In this document: positions 43,466 through 54,722 of the stretch, in pieces | Layout: every line of letters begins with the position of its first letter | How positions within the stretch are numbered: the stretch's first letter is position 1 | Assembly (NCBI GenBank): GCA_016795105.1 | Contig: JAEUIH010000007.1 | Location: 62,001-126,000, forward strand | Source: Planctomyces sp. | Lineage (GTDB): Bacteria > Planctomycetota > Planctomycetia > Planctomycetales > Planctomycetaceae | DNA: 64,000 bases | Direction of reading: 5' to 3' | Program-made: the position numbers and the translations under genes | The notes under the pieces: model-generated | Database searches by the model: none | What the model saw: only the letters and a program-made list of their open reading frames with translations | What the model was told of the DNA's origin: nothing

Positions 43466-46068
43466 ATTGTCAGCTTTCTTGCTCGAGCCACAACCGGCCA
43501 CTGCTCCGCAACCGCTCCATCCCGTACAACATGAACAGACTGATGAAGAGCAACCGTTGGACAAATATGCCGAGGAATTCCGTAGATCACATCACCCACG
43601 CGATATCGCCATGCACGATCTGTCTGAACCACAAGATGCTCTTCGCTCTGCAGCACAATGGCGGCATCTTCAAGACCAAACAGTCGAACTCGAGGCTGAG
43701 GCATCTCTGCGGCAACCGCCTTATGTCCGAGATCCAGACACAGCCGATCGGATGCCGGCTTACTGATGACTCGAGTCAACAGCACTGCGGCATTCAAAAA
43801 CCTGAGATCCGGACATACGGCTGGCTGTCCGAAATCCCAAAGTACTGTCGTCCCGCAACCCACTTCGACATCGCCGCGTTCAGCAAGCAGTCGGAATGTC
43901 GGTGTCCCGCTTGCGACAACGACAGGTACGGGTAAACCGTCGGCGCGAAGCACTTCTCGCAAGTCCCAGACCGGCTGAAAGGCCTGACTGACAGAATGTT
44001 GCAATTGCTGCATGTCCGTATTGTGCAGATGACCATCGTATGCGTGAAGTCCAGCGGGCTGCACGCCGGGAGTCCGACAAAGTTGTCGATAGAGTTCTGC
44101 TGCGTTGCCTGGGGCGATCCCTGTACGATTCATCCCGACGTTCAGGTCGACAAACAAACGAACTGTTACCTTTGCCAATTCAGCCGCAGCAGCGATCTGC
44201 CGAAGGTTATCAGAATCATCCACAAGTGCCGTGAAGCGTGTCTGAGGAAATGCCTGAATCAGTGCGATCAGTCGATGAATACCGGGACCAACTGGCTGGT
44301 AAGCGAGCATTACGTCTTCACCGCCAGCTGTTGCCGTCATTTCGGCTTCGGCAATCGTGGCTGTCTTGAACTTCGAAATCCCCAACCGCCGTTTCATAGC
44401 GATGATCTGCGGCATTTTGTGGGTCTTCACGTGCGGGCGCAGGTGGTCTGTCCCACCCGCCAGCTCAATCATCTGCCGCAAATTTGCTTCGATACGATCC
44501 GGGTAGACCAGAATCGCAGGTGAAGCAATTTCACTTTCATTCTGAATCCTGAACCAGCCCTGTGTCGTGGACGATGCAATTGAATCCAGTGGATAAATCG
44601 GACGGCGTATGCGAGTAAACGGAAACTCTCGGAGATTACTCGAACAGGGCCCCGAGGTCCCAACCCACAGGTTTCCTCGTGAAATCGGATCCCAGGCTTT
44701 GCGATGTGCAACGGCCGCCTTCACACCAACATACGAAAACCTGGAAGGATCGAAACCGGCGTGCATCCACTGACCCAGATCCATCGGCGGTGTGCGGATT
44801 GTTGTCAGCAAAATCGTAATTCCGTCTGCCTGAACTACAGCGCATGGTCCCATGTCAAATCGATCACCGACCATTGAAGCCAGATGACTTTGCTTGTCCG
44901 CAAGTTCAAACAGACCTTCAAAGCGATGAGAAAATGTCACATGGAGCAACAATGGCCCGGGATCCAGTTGGCTACCTTTCCCTCCAAGGCTCAACTCAAC
45001 CACGTCTCCGCGACTGCATGATGCCAGGCGACTGACGGCATCGGGATCCCACAGACAAACGGCTGAATTCCTTAAACCATATTTCAACATGGATCGCAGC
45101 AAACCGGTACAGTCTCCTGGTGCCCCACCTCCAATATTGTCAGATGGCTCAACAAGAACTGTCAGACCTTTAGGTTCCGGATCCAGTTCGGAAAGCACTT
45201 CATCGACGGGGCGTTCCTGAGTATTACCAACCTCGGCAAGTTCAAGACATCGATCGGTGAGTCTTGAGAGCAGCTCCCGTGCCGCAATCTCAGTTCCTGT
45301 CGTCACCACACAGAAACTGACTCCCGTATCCGGAGTATCTGCAAATGCAAACCCTGCATTGACATTCACTTCCCAGACATTCTCATCAGCAACCTGAAGT
45401 GACCTCGCCATTTCAAGCAGTGACTTCATGGGGTCAACTGCAGTACCGGTGCCGGTCGGGGGCCAGACGATCGGTGGCTGAGCCAGATAGGTCCGCGGCA
45501 ACTGCCCAGTGGTGAAACACTTCTGCATCAGATCGATTGCTCGGACCGAAGATTCACGGGCGTCTGCATGCGGATTCTGACGATAAGCAACCAGGCAATG
45601 TGAACCAGTGGCCATCGCTTCTGAAAAATTGGCATGGAGATCATAGACGCCGAAAACAGGGAGCTTTAGTCCGCCTGTTTCGACAGACAATCGCCGCAGA
45701 AGTTCACCTTCAACATCATTGATCGATTCACATGTCATTGCGCCATGCAGCACCAGGAAGATCCCGTCCAGCGGACCGGCCTGCTGAGCGGTTCTGATCG
45801 CCGATGAGAAACCGGCCCAGTATTCAGAAAATGCCTGATCGGTCACCATGGCGCTTGGATGTGCGGCTGCCATAAGTCCAGGAACGATGTTCCAGTGATA
45901 CTGTTTTGCACGCTCCAGAGCGCCACCCAATGGCGAGCTGTCGCCCGCAACCGACAGCATCTCAGCTCCCCGCAGGACTTTAAAGTCCTCCCATTGAGTT
46001 CGTCCCTCGAGGAACGTGTGCGTCTCATGAAACAGACCAGCAACAAAGACGCGTTTGGGCGGGGTCAA
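43462..46068 (-). CDS. Fusion of M81 (MlrC-like) and D-threonine-aldolase-like domains
   Basis: This 868-residue protein joins two enzyme families. Residues 1-495 resemble the M81/MlrC (microcystinase C) family: FHETHTF (13-19), LHGAM (108-112), YDLHAN (142-147) and NPH (165-167) give the metal-ligand pattern, and a later half has LVEPSDNIGGGAPGD. Residues 505-868 resemble the D-threonine aldolase/D-serine dehydratase-like PLP fold, with RPHVKTHK (545-551; Lys549 is the expected PLP lysine), AYDGHLHN, and a C-terminal GCGTTVLWDF and VGDVIYGIP. The domain border is near 500. M81 enzymes act on unusual peptide or lactam bonds; D-threonine aldolases cleave beta-hydroxy-D-amino acids. A combined degradation of a D-amino-acid-containing compound is inferred. 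The coupled MFS gene supports a dedicated uptake-breakdown pair. Confidence 0.85.
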   Translation of the reverse strand: MTPPKRVFVAGLFHETHTFLEGRTQWEDFKVLRGAEMLSVAGDSSPLGGALERAKQYHWNIVPGLMAAAHPSAMVTDQAFSEYWAGFSSAIRTAQQAGPLDGIFLVLHGAMTCESINDVEGELLRRLSVETGGLKLPVFGVYDLHANFSEAMATGSHCLVAYRQNPHADARESSVRAIDLMQKCFTTGQLPRTYLAQPPIVWPPTGTGTAVDPMKSLLEMARSLQVADENVWEVNVNAGFAFADTPDTGVSFCVVTTGTEIAARELLSRLTDRCLELAEVGNTQERPVDEVLSELDPEPKGLTVLVEPSDNIGGGAPGDCTGLLRSMLKYGLRNSAVCLWDPDAVSRLASCSRGDVVELSLGGKGSQLDPGPLLLHVTFSHRFEGLFELADKQSHLASMVGDRFDMGPCAVVQADGITILLTTIRTPPMDLGQWMHAGFDPSRFSYVGVKAAVAHRKAWDPISRGNLWVGTSGPCSSNLREFPFTRIRRPIYPLDSIASSTTQGWFRIQNESEIASPAILVYPDRIEANLRQMIELAGGTDHLRPHVKTHKMPQIIAMKRRLGISKFKTATIAEAEMTATAGGEDVMLAYQPVGPGIHRLIALIQAFPQTRFTALVDDSDNLRQIAAAAELAKVTVRLFVDLNVGMNRTGIAPGNAAELYRQLCRTPGVQPAGLHAYDGHLHNTDMQQLQHSVSQAFQPVWDLREVLRADGLPVPVVVASGTPTFRLLAERGDVEVGCGTTVLWDFGQPAVCPDLRFLNAAVLLTRVISKPASDRLCLDLGHKAVAAEMPQPRVRLFGLEDAAIVLQSEEHLVVQTDRAWRYRVGDVIYGIPRHICPTVALHQSVHVVRDGAVAEQWPVVARARKLTI

Positions 46069-46203
46069 GGGGCTCTCCTGATGGAGTTCGCATGGGGCAG
46101 GAATACAGATTATTGAAGCCGCTTTTCAAATGAGCAAGCCAATGACATATTTCTTTCTGTATCACGACAGATGTTAAACGGCTCAGTCATAAAGGTTCAT
46201 GCA

Positions 46204-47475
46204 ATGAAACACATCCCACAAAGCATGCATTTCTTTTTGACAACTTTTGGAAGTTCCGGTGACGTCTTCCCCATGCTGGGACTGGCGGCAGAGCTCAAAC
46301 GAAATGGGCATCATGTGACTTTGGCCACCAATGAGTACTACTCAGAGTTGGCTGCATCCTGCGGAGTACCATTTGTTCCGGTCGGGAGTCGAGAAGGTTT
46401 TAATGAGTGCATCCGGCATCCAAACCTATGGAAGCCTGCGAAAGCCTTCGGCCATATTTTCGGCTGGATACAAAAGGCGCTCAAACAACAATACCTCGAA
46501 GTTCTCAAGGCAGCTGAATCCACTCCGGATGTCGTGACGGTTTCCAATTGTCTCAGCTTTGGAGCTCTGTTTGCTCAGGAAACACACCGAATCCCAAATA
46601 TTACAGTCCATCTTCAGCCGACGGTGATCTTCAGCCGCCATGAGCCACCCGTATTTCCCGGTATTTTCGGTCCTCGCTGGCTTCGAACCCTGATTTACCG
46701 AATGGGCACTCGGTTTGTAATCGACCCGATCGCCTGCCCGTTCCTGAATTCCTGGCGTACCGAGTTGGGACTCGGCCCTGTCACCAGAATCACCGAACGC
46801 TGGCATTCGCCCTCAGGTGTTGTGTGTATGTTCCCGGAATGGTTTGCCAAACCTCAGGCAGACTGGCCTCGCCCACTGGTTCAAACAGATTTCCCACTCT
46901 GGAACTATCAGAAGCATACTGAACTCCCGGACGCTCTGGACCAATTTCTTTCGCATGGACCCGCGCCGGTTGTCTTTACAGCAGGGTCTACCAACGTTCA
47001 TGCCGCTCAGTTTTTCAAAACAGCTCTCGAAGCCTGCGAGACTCTCGGGATTCGTTGCGTCCTTGTGACAGAATTTCCCGAACAGTTGCCTGCCGCACCG
47101 CTGCCTTCGTGGGCGTTCCACTGCGAGTATGCTCCGTTCAGTCAGCTTCTGCCACGGGCAAGCGTGTTTGTGCATCATGGAGGAATCGGGTCGATGTCTC
47201 AGGGTTTCGCTGCTGGAATTCCTCAGATCGTGATGCCACTGGCTCATGATCAGTTCGATAACGCCGCGCGTCTGGAGAATCTGGATTCCGGTTTCTCACT
47301 GCCCGTTCGGAAGTTCACAAAATCGAACCTGTCAGATCGTCTGAACAAACTGCTGACGATTCCTCGATTTTCACAAAGCGCGTCAGAGATTTCAGCAAGG
47401 CTGCAGTCAGGTGGACTTCAGCAGTCGGCGATTGCTGTGGAAGAGTTGGCATTGAGGGCCAGAGAACTTACGTGA
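46204..47475 (+). CDS. UGT/MGT-type glycosyltransferase (GT-B)
   Basis: This 423-residue protein has the GT1 fold: [32 protein letters not shown] at the N-terminus, and toward the C-terminus [40 protein letters not shown], which is the nucleotide-sugar binding motif with the HxGxG and DQ elements. It transfers a sugar from a nucleotide sugar to a small acceptor such as a sterol, lipid or natural product. I took ATG 46204, preceded by AAAGG 7 bases upstream; an ATG at 46171 is in frame. It is convergent with the next gene (8-base overlap of the 3' ends). Confidence 0.85.
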   Translation: MKHIPQSMHFFLTTFGSSGDVFPMLGLAAELKRNGHHVTLATNEYYSELAASCGVPFVPVGSREGFNECIRHPNLWKPAKAFGHIFGWIQKALKQQYLEVLKAAESTPDVVTVSNCLSFGALFAQETHRIPNITVHLQPTVIFSRHEPPVFPGIFGPRWLRTLIYRMGTRFVIDPIACPFLNSWRTELGLGPVTRITERWHSPSGVVCMFPEWFAKPQADWPRPLVQTDFPLWNYQKHTELPDALDQFLSHGPAPVVFTAGSTNVHAAQFFKTALEACETLGIRCVLVTEFPEQLPAAPLPSWAFHCEYAPFSQLLPRASVFVHHGGIGSMSQGFAAGIPQIVMPLAHDQFDNAARLENLDSGFSLPVRKFTKSNLSDRLNKLLTIPRFSQSASEISARLQSGGLQQSAIAVEELALRARELT

Positions 47476-48574
47476 GAATGATCTCTCCGGGTGCGATTGC
47501 CCGATGTTCTCTCGCCGATCGATAGCAGGCATCCACAAGTGCCATTGTCTTCAGATTGTCTCGACCACTGGGAACAGTTCCGTCGCCGGATTCGAGCGCA
47601 ATCAGGAGTTCCGCCATTGGCCCGATAAATGCATCCGGGAACCAGACCCCCTGAGAATCAGCGGGTTCGTGCCACTGCCCCGCATCGTGAATTGTGGAAT
47701 ATCTGAGTGTGCTTGGAACGCGTTCCGGATATCCTGGCCAGCCGATGGTACCGACAGCAATGCCTTCGGTTCCTTCCATGCGCCAGCGAATGCCAATGTC
47801 TGTCCCTGCTCCTTCCCGAACTGGTCCTGCCCAGACATCATCCCAGGCAGATGCACGCACGTTTTCCGGAAACTCAAGTATGTAGAGTGCGATTCCATCT
47901 TCATGCTCAAACTCCTTCAGAGTTCGAGGATCAGGAGATACGCTCGCGAACACTCGTTCCGGTTCACCCAGCCAGTATCGAAATGTATCAAGATGGTGGA
48001 TACTCATAATGCGCAGCGTGACCCATCCAAGTCGCTTCTGCCATGGCATCCAGTGAGGAACCGCCCGCATATCAATCGATGCAAAGACAGGCTTTCCCAA
48101 ACGCCCTTCACGAATAAGTTTCTGACAGCCACGAATCGATGGATCAAACCGCATATTCTGATTAACGGCGAGCTGTACACCGGCTGCTTCACAGAGTTCA
48201 ACGATCCGAAGTGCTTCAGAATAGCTGGTTCCCAACGGCTTTTGCGCAAGAATCGCTCGAAGATGATGCCTGGCTTCCAGAGCCTTCCGAATCACTCCCA
48301 GCTGGCAATCAGGGGGAACTGCAACATCAAGAATCTCGACTTCAGGGTGTTCGACGAGCTCTTCAATCGTGGAGCAAACGGAAGCGATGTTATGTCGCTG
48401 TGCAACCTCGCGAGCTCGGTCCAGCGTCCGCGATGTGATCGCCACCGGATTCAAACCGTGTTGACGATACGCGACAAGATGACAGTCAGCCATGATGAAC
48501 CCGGCACCCACACAACCGATCCCGGGACTGCGATCGGCCGGCAGAGAGTAGTTCATCGTAGGGGTTCCGTGCAT
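47468..48574 (-). CDS. Gfo/Idh/MocA-family oxidoreductase
   Basis: This 368-residue NAD(P)-dependent oxidoreductase has [21 protein letters not shown] (Rossmann), then [39 protein letters not shown] with a KP motif. A later His/Asp region reads [16 protein letters not shown]. The Lys in QKPL is the family's catalytic lysine. It probably oxidises or reduces a sugar or inositol-like substrate, cytoplasmic because no signal is present. The ATG at 48574 was used; 48556 ([12 protein letters not shown]) is an equal candidate with a better RBS. Confidence 0.88.
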   Translation of the reverse strand: MHGTPTMNYSLPADRSPGIGCVGAGFIMADCHLVAYRQHGLNPVAITSRTLDRAREVAQRHNIASVCSTIEELVEHPEVEILDVAVPPDCQLGVIRKALEARHHLRAILAQKPLGTSYSEALRIVELCEAAGVQLAVNQNMRFDPSIRGCQKLIREGRLGKPVFASIDMRAVPHWMPWQKRLGWVTLRIMSIHHLDTFRYWLGEPERVFASVSPDPRTLKEFEHEDGIALYILEFPENVRASAWDDVWAGPVREGAGTDIGIRWRMEGTEGIAVGTIGWPGYPERVPSTLRYSTIHDAGQWHEPADSQGVWFPDAFIGPMAELLIALESGDGTVPSGRDNLKTMALVDACYRSAREHRAIAPGEIILT

Positions 48575-48634
48575 GAGTTCCGTTAACTGGACTTTGAAGA
48601 GACTGCAGAATCATCGAGGAAGGCGGACCTCGGC

Positions 48635-49756
48635 CTACCGGCGTTCGGATGAGGGCTCAACATCGGGACTCGCTTCTGCAAGCCTTCGCAGTGACTCCTG
48701 AATTGTCACGGCTTCAACGCCATCGAATGTCGCAACTGCGGCCGTTGAAGTCCAGTGATGCGCTCGAGTATGACGAAACGCCAGGTCGCTATACCGAAAC
48801 TGCCAGAGCGCTCCGAAAACGCCGACACCAACAATCGCAAGCAGCCAACCCAGCCACGGAGTCAGTTGCTCTGCACGTCCTCGACTCGCAGCTTTCGGAA
48901 CAACGTGTGTCAGTCGACCGGCAAGGATCAGCGGTGCAGAACCGAGTGCACCATTCCCGTCTTTGCCCACTCGAAAATACGATTCTCGCTTAAAGAAAAT
49001 TCCAGTCAGTTCAACCGTTGGCGGATTCGAACCAGTGCTTGCCACAATCGGCAGGCCAGGGTCGGCAGATATCGTATGCACGTGGATCAGCCCTCCAGCA
49101 GACTCCGGCAAAGAGATCCATGCGTCATACACGGTTGAGACGCCAAATAACGCGGCATCCCCTGGCACTCGATTCAACTGTCGAAGTTGCCCACGGAGTT
49201 TCCAGACTCGCCCGCGACAGTGGTCGGGGGTTTCCTGGAAGACAGCATAGTCACCCTCATCGTATGTTGTATTGCGGTTCTGGCCGACCTTTTCAGCCAT
49301 ACGAATCGCTGCAAAGTAGACTTCCGACTCCGTCGAAGGGATCCCAAGAGTGTCGTCGCGAATCAATCGCAGCATTTCCGGCGGCAGTTTTCTCTCATTC
49401 TCTTCCAATTCAGGTTGCGCAAACCGGTTCTTGAATCGCTCCAGACGGGCTGCCGCCTCTCGGTCTACCATACTTTTCAGGTCAACAGGTTTTCGATCTT
49501 CGGTTTCGTTGGGAACAATCGTCGGTTCCCCAGCCTCCTTGGCAGCTCGCCCCAGCAACGCTTCACTCACAGCATCTGCCTGACGATTATCGACCGGAGG
49601 CTTCGGCTCAGGAAGAATGCGTGACCAAAAACCACTCCTGCTTCCTGTACTGATCAACACTGCCAGAATTCCCACCCCGAAGATAGCCAGAGTGAGCCGG
49701 CGCTGATCACGCGGCTGCATAATTCCTCGTGGTCGTCCCTTGGAACGAAATCGCAC
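48635..49756 (-). CDS. Membrane-anchored conserved protein of unknown function
   Basis: This 373-residue protein has a membrane segment near the N-terminus (LTLAIFGVGILAVLIST) and one near the C-terminus (WLGWLLAIVGVGVFGALW). The large region between, mostly charged in its first third, is likely periplasmic and has a beta-rich part (GRVWKLRGQLRQL, LIHVHTISADPGLPIV). The C-terminal tail of about 60 residues would be cytoplasmic. I do not recognise the family; proteins of this length and layout recur among planctomycetes. It lies 60 bases from the oxidoreductase gene, so the two could be co-transcribed. Confidence 0.65.
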   Translation of the reverse strand: MRFRSKGRPRGIMQPRDQRRLTLAIFGVGILAVLISTGSRSGFWSRILPEPKPPVDNRQADAVSEALLGRAAKEAGEPTIVPNETEDRKPVDLKSMVDREAAARLERFKNRFAQPELEENERKLPPEMLRLIRDDTLGIPSTESEVYFAAIRMAEKVGQNRNTTYDEGDYAVFQETPDHCRGRVWKLRGQLRQLNRVPGDAALFGVSTVYDAWISLPESAGGLIHVHTISADPGLPIVASTGSNPPTVELTGIFFKRESYFRVGKDGNGALGSAPLILAGRLTHVVPKAASRGRAEQLTPWLGWLLAIVGVGVFGALWQFRYSDLAFRHTRAHHWTSTAAVATFDGVEAVTIQESLRRLAEASPDVEPSSERR

Positions 49757-49921
49757 TCCTGCCTCTCCTTCAACCGAATGGGGATCCGTCTCTCACGCGG
49801 TAGTTTAGTTCCAGCGACCCAATCTTCTCAAGCCTTCTCCGGAATTCCCCATTTACCCATATTTTGTCCGTCGTTTTTGTCGGTTTCGCGGATTTTGACT
49901 ATGTGAGCTCCGAACTCAAAG

Positions 49922-52900
49922 CTATCTCAGGTACACGAATTCTTTCATGCAGAATAGCGAATGTGCGAGGTCACTCCAGATGAGCGATCTTGAAGGATTT
50001 TCGGGAACACCCTGCATGGATCCCAGAGAAGTCTTCACAGTTCTGAGCTGGCTTTGGAGCTCATCGTAGTTGCGCCGAGTTTCGGCTGAAATCGAGCCAA
50101 GGACTTGATCCAGTGTCACAAAGACCGGATCGTTCCTCCAAACCGCGATGACTTGTTCCGGAGTCAATGCCTTCTCATAGACGCGTGCTTCCAGAATTTG
50201 TCCGTTCAGCATTCGATTGCCGCCTGGTGGAAAATGTCTGACTCCCAGGGCGATCACAGAGTGTTCAGCCGGAAATTCTCTCAGCCCAGGACTTTGATAA
50301 GGCTTACCGTACGAAACTCCATTCCGATAGCCGCGAATCGTTCCGTCCTTGTCATAGACAATCACGAAATGCACCGGATTGGATATCGCTTCGGTTTCCG
50401 GTGTTCCGGCGAATGACTGGGTACGTTCAAAGAAATTACTTCCCGCTAACCAATGGCCGGACTGCTGTTCGCCAAAAACAATTGAGTCGAAGTAAGTTCC
50501 ATCAGCCGACTGAACTGCCAACACACCACCTCCCTGCTGATCGAGACTATTCAGCGTCACCCATGCTTCCAGAGTCTTCTCACGAAGCGGTTTCTTCAGC
50601 GGAGGCGAAACCGCAAATGCCTGCTGTCCATTCAGGACCAGTGAACCGTTTTCCAGCCTTGCTCCTCCCTCAAGCCTGAGATCAAAGAGACCATGTGTGT
50701 CATTGCTGTTGCCATCAAATTTCCATTCCGCCAAAGCTCTGGGAACAATGTTCTGATCGGTTCGAACGTTGTTGTCGTTCTTCAGGGATATCAGCAGCTG
50801 TTCACGTGCTGGCTCAATGATCTCCTTCAGCTGAAGTTCGATCTGATCTCTTAGTCTGATGAAGTCTCGTTTGTCGTTGGCCAGCTTTTCCAGCAATCGT
50901 TCGCCATCGTCTAGATAGGACAGCGCGGCTTCCACCTCATAGTCTTTCGGAGTCCGAGACAGTATTCGCAAATACAACTGAGTCACACGACTTTGATCAT
51001 CAACCAGAGATGAATCATTGAGCAGCTGAGAGGCAAGCTGATTCGCGAGGCCGGAGATCGCAGGATCGTTCATCATGGTTAACGACTGTGCTGGCACATT
51101 GGTTTCGTCTCTTCGTCCTGCAGCACTGAACGGCTCCGGAAAGTCAAATGCTCGCAGAAACGGGTCCAGCGCGTTTCGGCGAACTTCAACATAGACCCCG
51201 CGGCGTCTGGAGGCCCCAGGCACTGGCGGACCATACATCGATGTGTCGATGACACCTGACGCGAACAGCAAACTGTCCCGAATCGCTTCCCCCTCAAGCC
51301 TGCGAACCGGATAGTGAGAAAACAGTTTGTTGTCAGGATCAACGGCCATTGCTTCCGGTGTCGGCACGGAACTCTGTTGCCATGTGCGACTAAGTACGAT
51401 CTCTCGAATCATCGACTTAATCGACCAGCCCCGGGTTTCAAAATCACGAGCCAGCCAGTCCAGGAGTTCCGGATGCGAGGGCAGTTGCCCCATTCGTCCA
51501 AGATTATCCGGAGTCCTGACAATGCCGTGCCCAAACAGATGATGCCACAGCCGGTTCACCATGACTCGACGTGTGAGTGGATTCTGCTGAGAGACCAAAT
51601 CCTCAGCGAGTTGCCTTCGACCACTCTCATGAGTCGTGTACGGTGCAGGGCTGATCGCTTCGAGGAACCGCCGAGGAACGATTTCAGCAGGCTGCTTGTG
51701 ATTCCCCCGCACATAGAGCGGATGGTCGCGACCAACAGTTTCCTCAATTCCCGGAACACGCGTCGGGACGATCACTTCTGCTTCCAAACGGCGAAATTCA
51801 TCGACTGCAATAGCGATTCCAGGTATCGCCTGAACATCATTTGGAATGAGTCCCTCAAGCATACAGGACTGAAGAAACTCCACCTGAGCATCGGTTGCCT
51901 GACCCGTCCTCCAGGAGTTAATGCTGGATTTCAGCGATTCAGCGAATACGGTGGCAAGCTCCGCGATGGATCGAATTTCACGATCACCTGCCTCACTATG
52001 AAAAGCTTCGAGATGCTTTTTCGAATCCGAAGTGATCGCCGGAGTCCCTTTTGGAACAAGGAGTACCTTCCGAACCCCAAACCATGATCGATCACTGTTA
52101 TCAACTAATAGAGGAGCATCTTTGCCATTGGACAATTCAATGTGGATCGTATCGCCCATCCAGTAGCTGACATCAAATCGATGCCAGCTCCATTCGGGAG
52201 TGAGTCTGCTGACGGGGTAGACTGTCCCGTTTCGCGGATAGTTCTGCACCACATAACGAACGGTTGCACCAGCGTCGCCCATAGCTTCGACCCAGACTTC
52301 GTATTCAGCGTCCAGGAGAATGTCCGACGACGTAAGCCTCGCTGGATCTTTGGTCGAAATCAAATGGGAGTACATTCCGATCGGCAGGATCCGGTCAACG
52401 ACTGCGGGTCCTGTGAGGTCAATCGTGTACGTCGCCGGGATGGTGTCCGGCAAACACGGTTGACCATTCATGTACCAGGCGAGACGTGAATCACCGCCAT
52501 TGACAGGAAACAACTGTCGGCCAGCGGTTGAGTGCACCGCCCGGTGTTGTCGCTTTCTCCACCAGTCAGCAAACTCGTCAGATTTCGGGTTCTCAGAATG
52601 TGCGGCAATAAAGTCCTGAAGAACGGAATTCGTTACGGCATCTGATCCAGCCGAAAAGGATACTCCCTTCGGAGACGCAAGATCTGCTTTTAGTGTTTCG
52701 CAATTCGCCAGCCAGGCGTCTGCCACGGAGTCCCGAATCTCAGTTCTAAGCTGTGTGAGTCGTTCTCGATGCTGATTCAGACGATCGGGCAGGTCGATAA
52801 TTGTTCGGGCAGGACGACAGGAGTCGAGAATTCCATAGATCGCGTAATAGTCTTTTTGGCTGATTGCATCAAACTTATGATCGTGGCACCGAGCACATGA

Positions 52901-54031
52901 CAGAGTGATCCCGAGAAAGGCCTTCGAAAAGGCATTCATCTGGTCGTCGGTGAAACGTACACGTTCATCCAGTGCATCGGTCGGAGCGAATCCATGGAAG
53001 ACCATTCGCCAGTGGGCGGTCCCGATCGCCGATTCGCTGATGCCGAGTTGATTGTTGACTCGAGGTTCATTCAGCAGGTCGCCAGCAACATGCTCCCGAA
53101 TCAACTGGTTGACAGGAACATCGCTGTTCAGAGCTCGAATCAGGTAATCCCGATAGTGCCACGCGTTATCGATCACGGGATCGCCTTCAGATCCATGAGA
53201 GTCGGCATAGCGAATCCAGTCCATCCAGTGCCTTGCCCACCGTTCACCGAACTGAGGTGACTGAAGAAGATGATCAACGAGTTCACTAACTGCCACCTGC
53301 TGATCTCGAGGATTTGCTCGATCGCTTTCAATCCTTGCAGCCCAGTGCAGTATCTGATCAGGTGCAGGCGGCATACCAGTGAGAACCAGAAACAGCCGAC
53401 GCACAAGTACGTCTGACTCCGCTGGCGGGTTGAATTTCAGTCCCTGTGGCTGCAGTTGTGCATAGACAAATCGATCAATGGACGACAGCGCAGCATCAAC
53501 AGATAAATCCGGGACCGGGGCATTCGATATCGGCTGAAAACTCCACCACTGTTTTCGTTCCTGAAATACGGCGTCCCATGAAGTGAGCTTTTCAAGCTCT
53601 TCTTTAGTGGGCGGTGTCTCTCTGGGGTCGTAAGCACCGAGATCAATCCACTTTACAAAATCATTAATGACGGCATCCGTAAGTCGAGGACCACCGTCGG
53701 GCATTTTCAGGCCTTCAATTTCGTGCCGCAGAATTGGAATGAGTCGACTGTTCTGCGAGTCACCTGGCACGATGACGGCGCCACTCGCACCGCCTTTCAG
53801 AAATCCGTCCCTGAAGTCCACCGCCAGTCCCCCCTCTGCAGCTCCGTTCGAATTGTGGCATTCATAACATGACTGAATCAGAACAGGGCGGATCTTTGAC
53901 TCAAAGAAATCGACCGCTGCATTGTGATCGCGGACGGAGGGGGGCGTTGGAATTTCGTCAGCGGATACGACGTGTAGACACACTTCGCTCAGAAACGCAG
54001 GAAGCATTAGGAAGGCGATCCGGATGAGCAT
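49922..54031 (-). CDS. Large PSCyt1/DUF1549/DUF1553 protein with LamG-like domain
   Basis: This 1369-residue secreted protein has a signal peptide ([18 protein letters not shown]) and then a PSCyt1 heme-type domain ([15 protein letters not shown]) with [16 protein letters not shown]1549 domain follows at about 175-390 ([35 protein letters not shown]). After a long insert, DUF1553 lies at about 800-1070 ([38 protein letters not shown]...). A LamG/concanavalin-like domain is seen at about 1120-1310 ([17 protein letters not shown]). The insert carries a second beta-sandwich-like region ([17 protein letters not shown]). The start is ATG 54031 after GGAAA. This planctomycete family probably breaks down complex polymers in the periplasm; it is usually paired with DUF1501 genes, one of which lies at 62862. 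Confidence 0.85.
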   Translation of the reverse strand: MLIRIAFLMLPAFLSEVCLHVVSADEIPTPPSVRDHNAAVDFFESKIRPVLIQSCYECHNSNGAAEGGLAVDFRDGFLKGGASGAVIVPGDSQNSRLIPILRHEIEGLKMPDGGPRLTDAVINDFVKWIDLGAYDPRETPPTKEELEKLTSWDAVFQERKQWWSFQPISNAPVPDLSVDAALSSIDRFVYAQLQPQGLKFNPPAESDVLVRRLFLVLTGMPPAPDQILHWAARIESDRANPRDQQVAVSELVDHLLQSPQFGERWARHWMDWIRYADSHGSEGDPVIDNAWHYRDYLIRALNSDVPVNQLIREHVAGDLLNEPRVNNQLGISESAIGTAHWRMVFHGFAPTDALDERVRFTDDQMNAFSKAFLGITLSCARCHDHKFDAISQKDYYAIYGILDSCRPARTIIDLPDRLNQHRERLTQLRTEIRDSVADAWLANCETLKADLASPKGVSFSAGSDAVTNSVLQDFIAAHSENPKSDEFADWWRKRQHRAVHSTAGRQLFPVNGGDSRLAWYMNGQPCLPDTIPATYTIDLTGPAVVDRILPIGMYSHLISTKDPARLTSSDILLDAEYEVWVEAMGDAGATVRYVVQNYPRNGTVYPVSRLTPEWSWHRFDVSYWMGDTIHIELSNGKDAPLLVDNSDRSWFGVRKVLLVPKGTPAITSDSKKHLEAFHSEAGDREIRSIAELATVFAESLKSSINSWRTGQATDAQVEFLQSCMLEGLIPNDVQAIPGIAIAVDEFRRLEAEVIVPTRVPGIEETVGRDHPLYVRGNHKQPAEIVPRRFLEAISPAPYTTHESGRRQLAEDLVSQQNPLTRRVMVNRLWHHLFGHGIVRTPDNLGRMGQLPSHPELLDWLARDFETRGWSIKSMIREIVLSRTWQQSSVPTPEAMAVDPDNKLFSHYPVRRLEGEAIRDSLLFASGVIDTSMYGPPVPGASRRRGVYVEVRRNALDPFLRAFDFPEPFSAAGRRDETNVPAQSLTMMNDPAISGLANQLASQLLNDSSLVDDQSRVTQLYLRILSRTPKDYEVEAALSYLDDGERLLEKLANDKRDFIRLRDQIELQLKEIIEPAREQLLISLKNDNNVRTDQNIVPRALAEWKFDGNSNDTHGLFDLRLEGGARLENGSLVLNGQQAFAVSPPLKKPLREKTLEAWVTLNSLDQQGGGVLAVQSADGTYFDSIVFGEQQSGHWLAGSNFFERTQSFAGTPETEAISNPVHFVIVYDKDGTIRGYRNGVSYGKPYQSPGLREFPAEHSVIALGVRHFPPGGNRMLNGQILEARVYEKALTPEQVIAVWRNDPVFVTLDQVLGSISAETRRNYDELQSQLRTVKTSLGSMQGVPENPSRSLIWSDLAHSLFCMKEFVYLR

Positions 54032-54318
54032 TGTGCGTTTCCGTGTATTTTTGGCAGGGTGATTCAGGAGGGACAGATCTTCAATGATTGTCCAGAGTCT
54101 GAGGTGAATTCGCAACAATTCGCCGAGAGTAAGTGTCAAGGGAATGAATGACGAGGTGTAAAGCCGTGTTTCGTATTGACGCAAAGTGTTGCTGCATCTG
54201 TTCAACATGCGGACTACCGGCGAACCCGGTTCCGAACCGGCAAGGCAGTTGAATCACGAGAAAAAGCCCGCATGTGCTGTGATTGATGACGAAAAACCAC
54301 AGATGGAAATTCCTCAAA

Positions 54319-54334
54319 TGGCACAAAGCCTGCT
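54319..54334 (+). promoter_or_regulatory. Near-consensus sigma-54 promoter
   Basis: TGGCACAAAGCCTGCT matches the -24/-12 consensus TGGCACRNNNNTTGCW with one mismatch (C for T), and the GG-N10-GC spacing is exact. It lies 58 bases before the ATG of the pilin-like gene, on the same strand, so transcription would begin near 54346. It falls between two divergent genes and has no other role that I see. Confidence 0.65.
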
Positions 54335-54392
54335 TATCTCGGAGGTATTGCTCAAACATCCGAATGAAAAGTATCTTGCAGAGGGTTTTTCA

Positions 54393-54722
54393 ATGTTGAA
54401 GTCGATCTGGAATGATGAAGCGGGCGTTGTATTGTCAGCAGAACTTGTGCTGATTGGGACAATTCTGGTGATTGGAATGATCGTTGGTCTGGTGGAGCTG
54501 CAGTGTGCCGTCGTCGGTGAACTGAGCGACCTTGGAGATGCCATCGGAAACCTTGATCAAAGTTATGTCACGAGTGGCCTTGCCTCTTACAAGAGTCATG
54601 GCAGCGTAAAAGCCCGAACAAACGGCGGGATGTACTCTGACAAGCCTGACACCTGTGACTGCAATGCGATCATCGTCTGTGACCCATCGACGAGTGGTGG
54701 CGAGAAGAACTATCTTCACTAA
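54393..54722 (+). CDS. Class III/Flp-type pilin-like protein
   Basis: This 109-residue protein has a short N-terminal tail (LKSIWNDEAG) followed by a hydrophobic helix (VVLSAELVLIGTILVIGMIVGLVELQ) holding the Glu of a prepilin-like processing site. It looks like the class III or Flp-type pilin-like proteins common in planctomycetes. The rest is small, polar and contains two Cys pairs (TCDCNAIIVC). No prepilin peptidase or secretion genes are adjacent, so assembly must use genes elsewhere. A near-perfect sigma-54 site lies upstream. The start is ATG 54393, where the pilin-like sequence begins; the frame is open to 54186. Confidence 0.7.
   Translation: MLKSIWNDEAGVVLSAELVLIGTILVIGMIVGLVELQCAVVGELSDLGDAIGNLDQSYVTSGLASYKSHGSVKARTNGGMYSDKPDTCDCNAIIVCDPSTSGGEKNYLH

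Noticed and set aside
54186-54392. Upstream extension of the pilin-like frame
   Set aside because: It runs through the sigma-54 site and carries no pilin features; the hydrophobic helix begins only after 54393.
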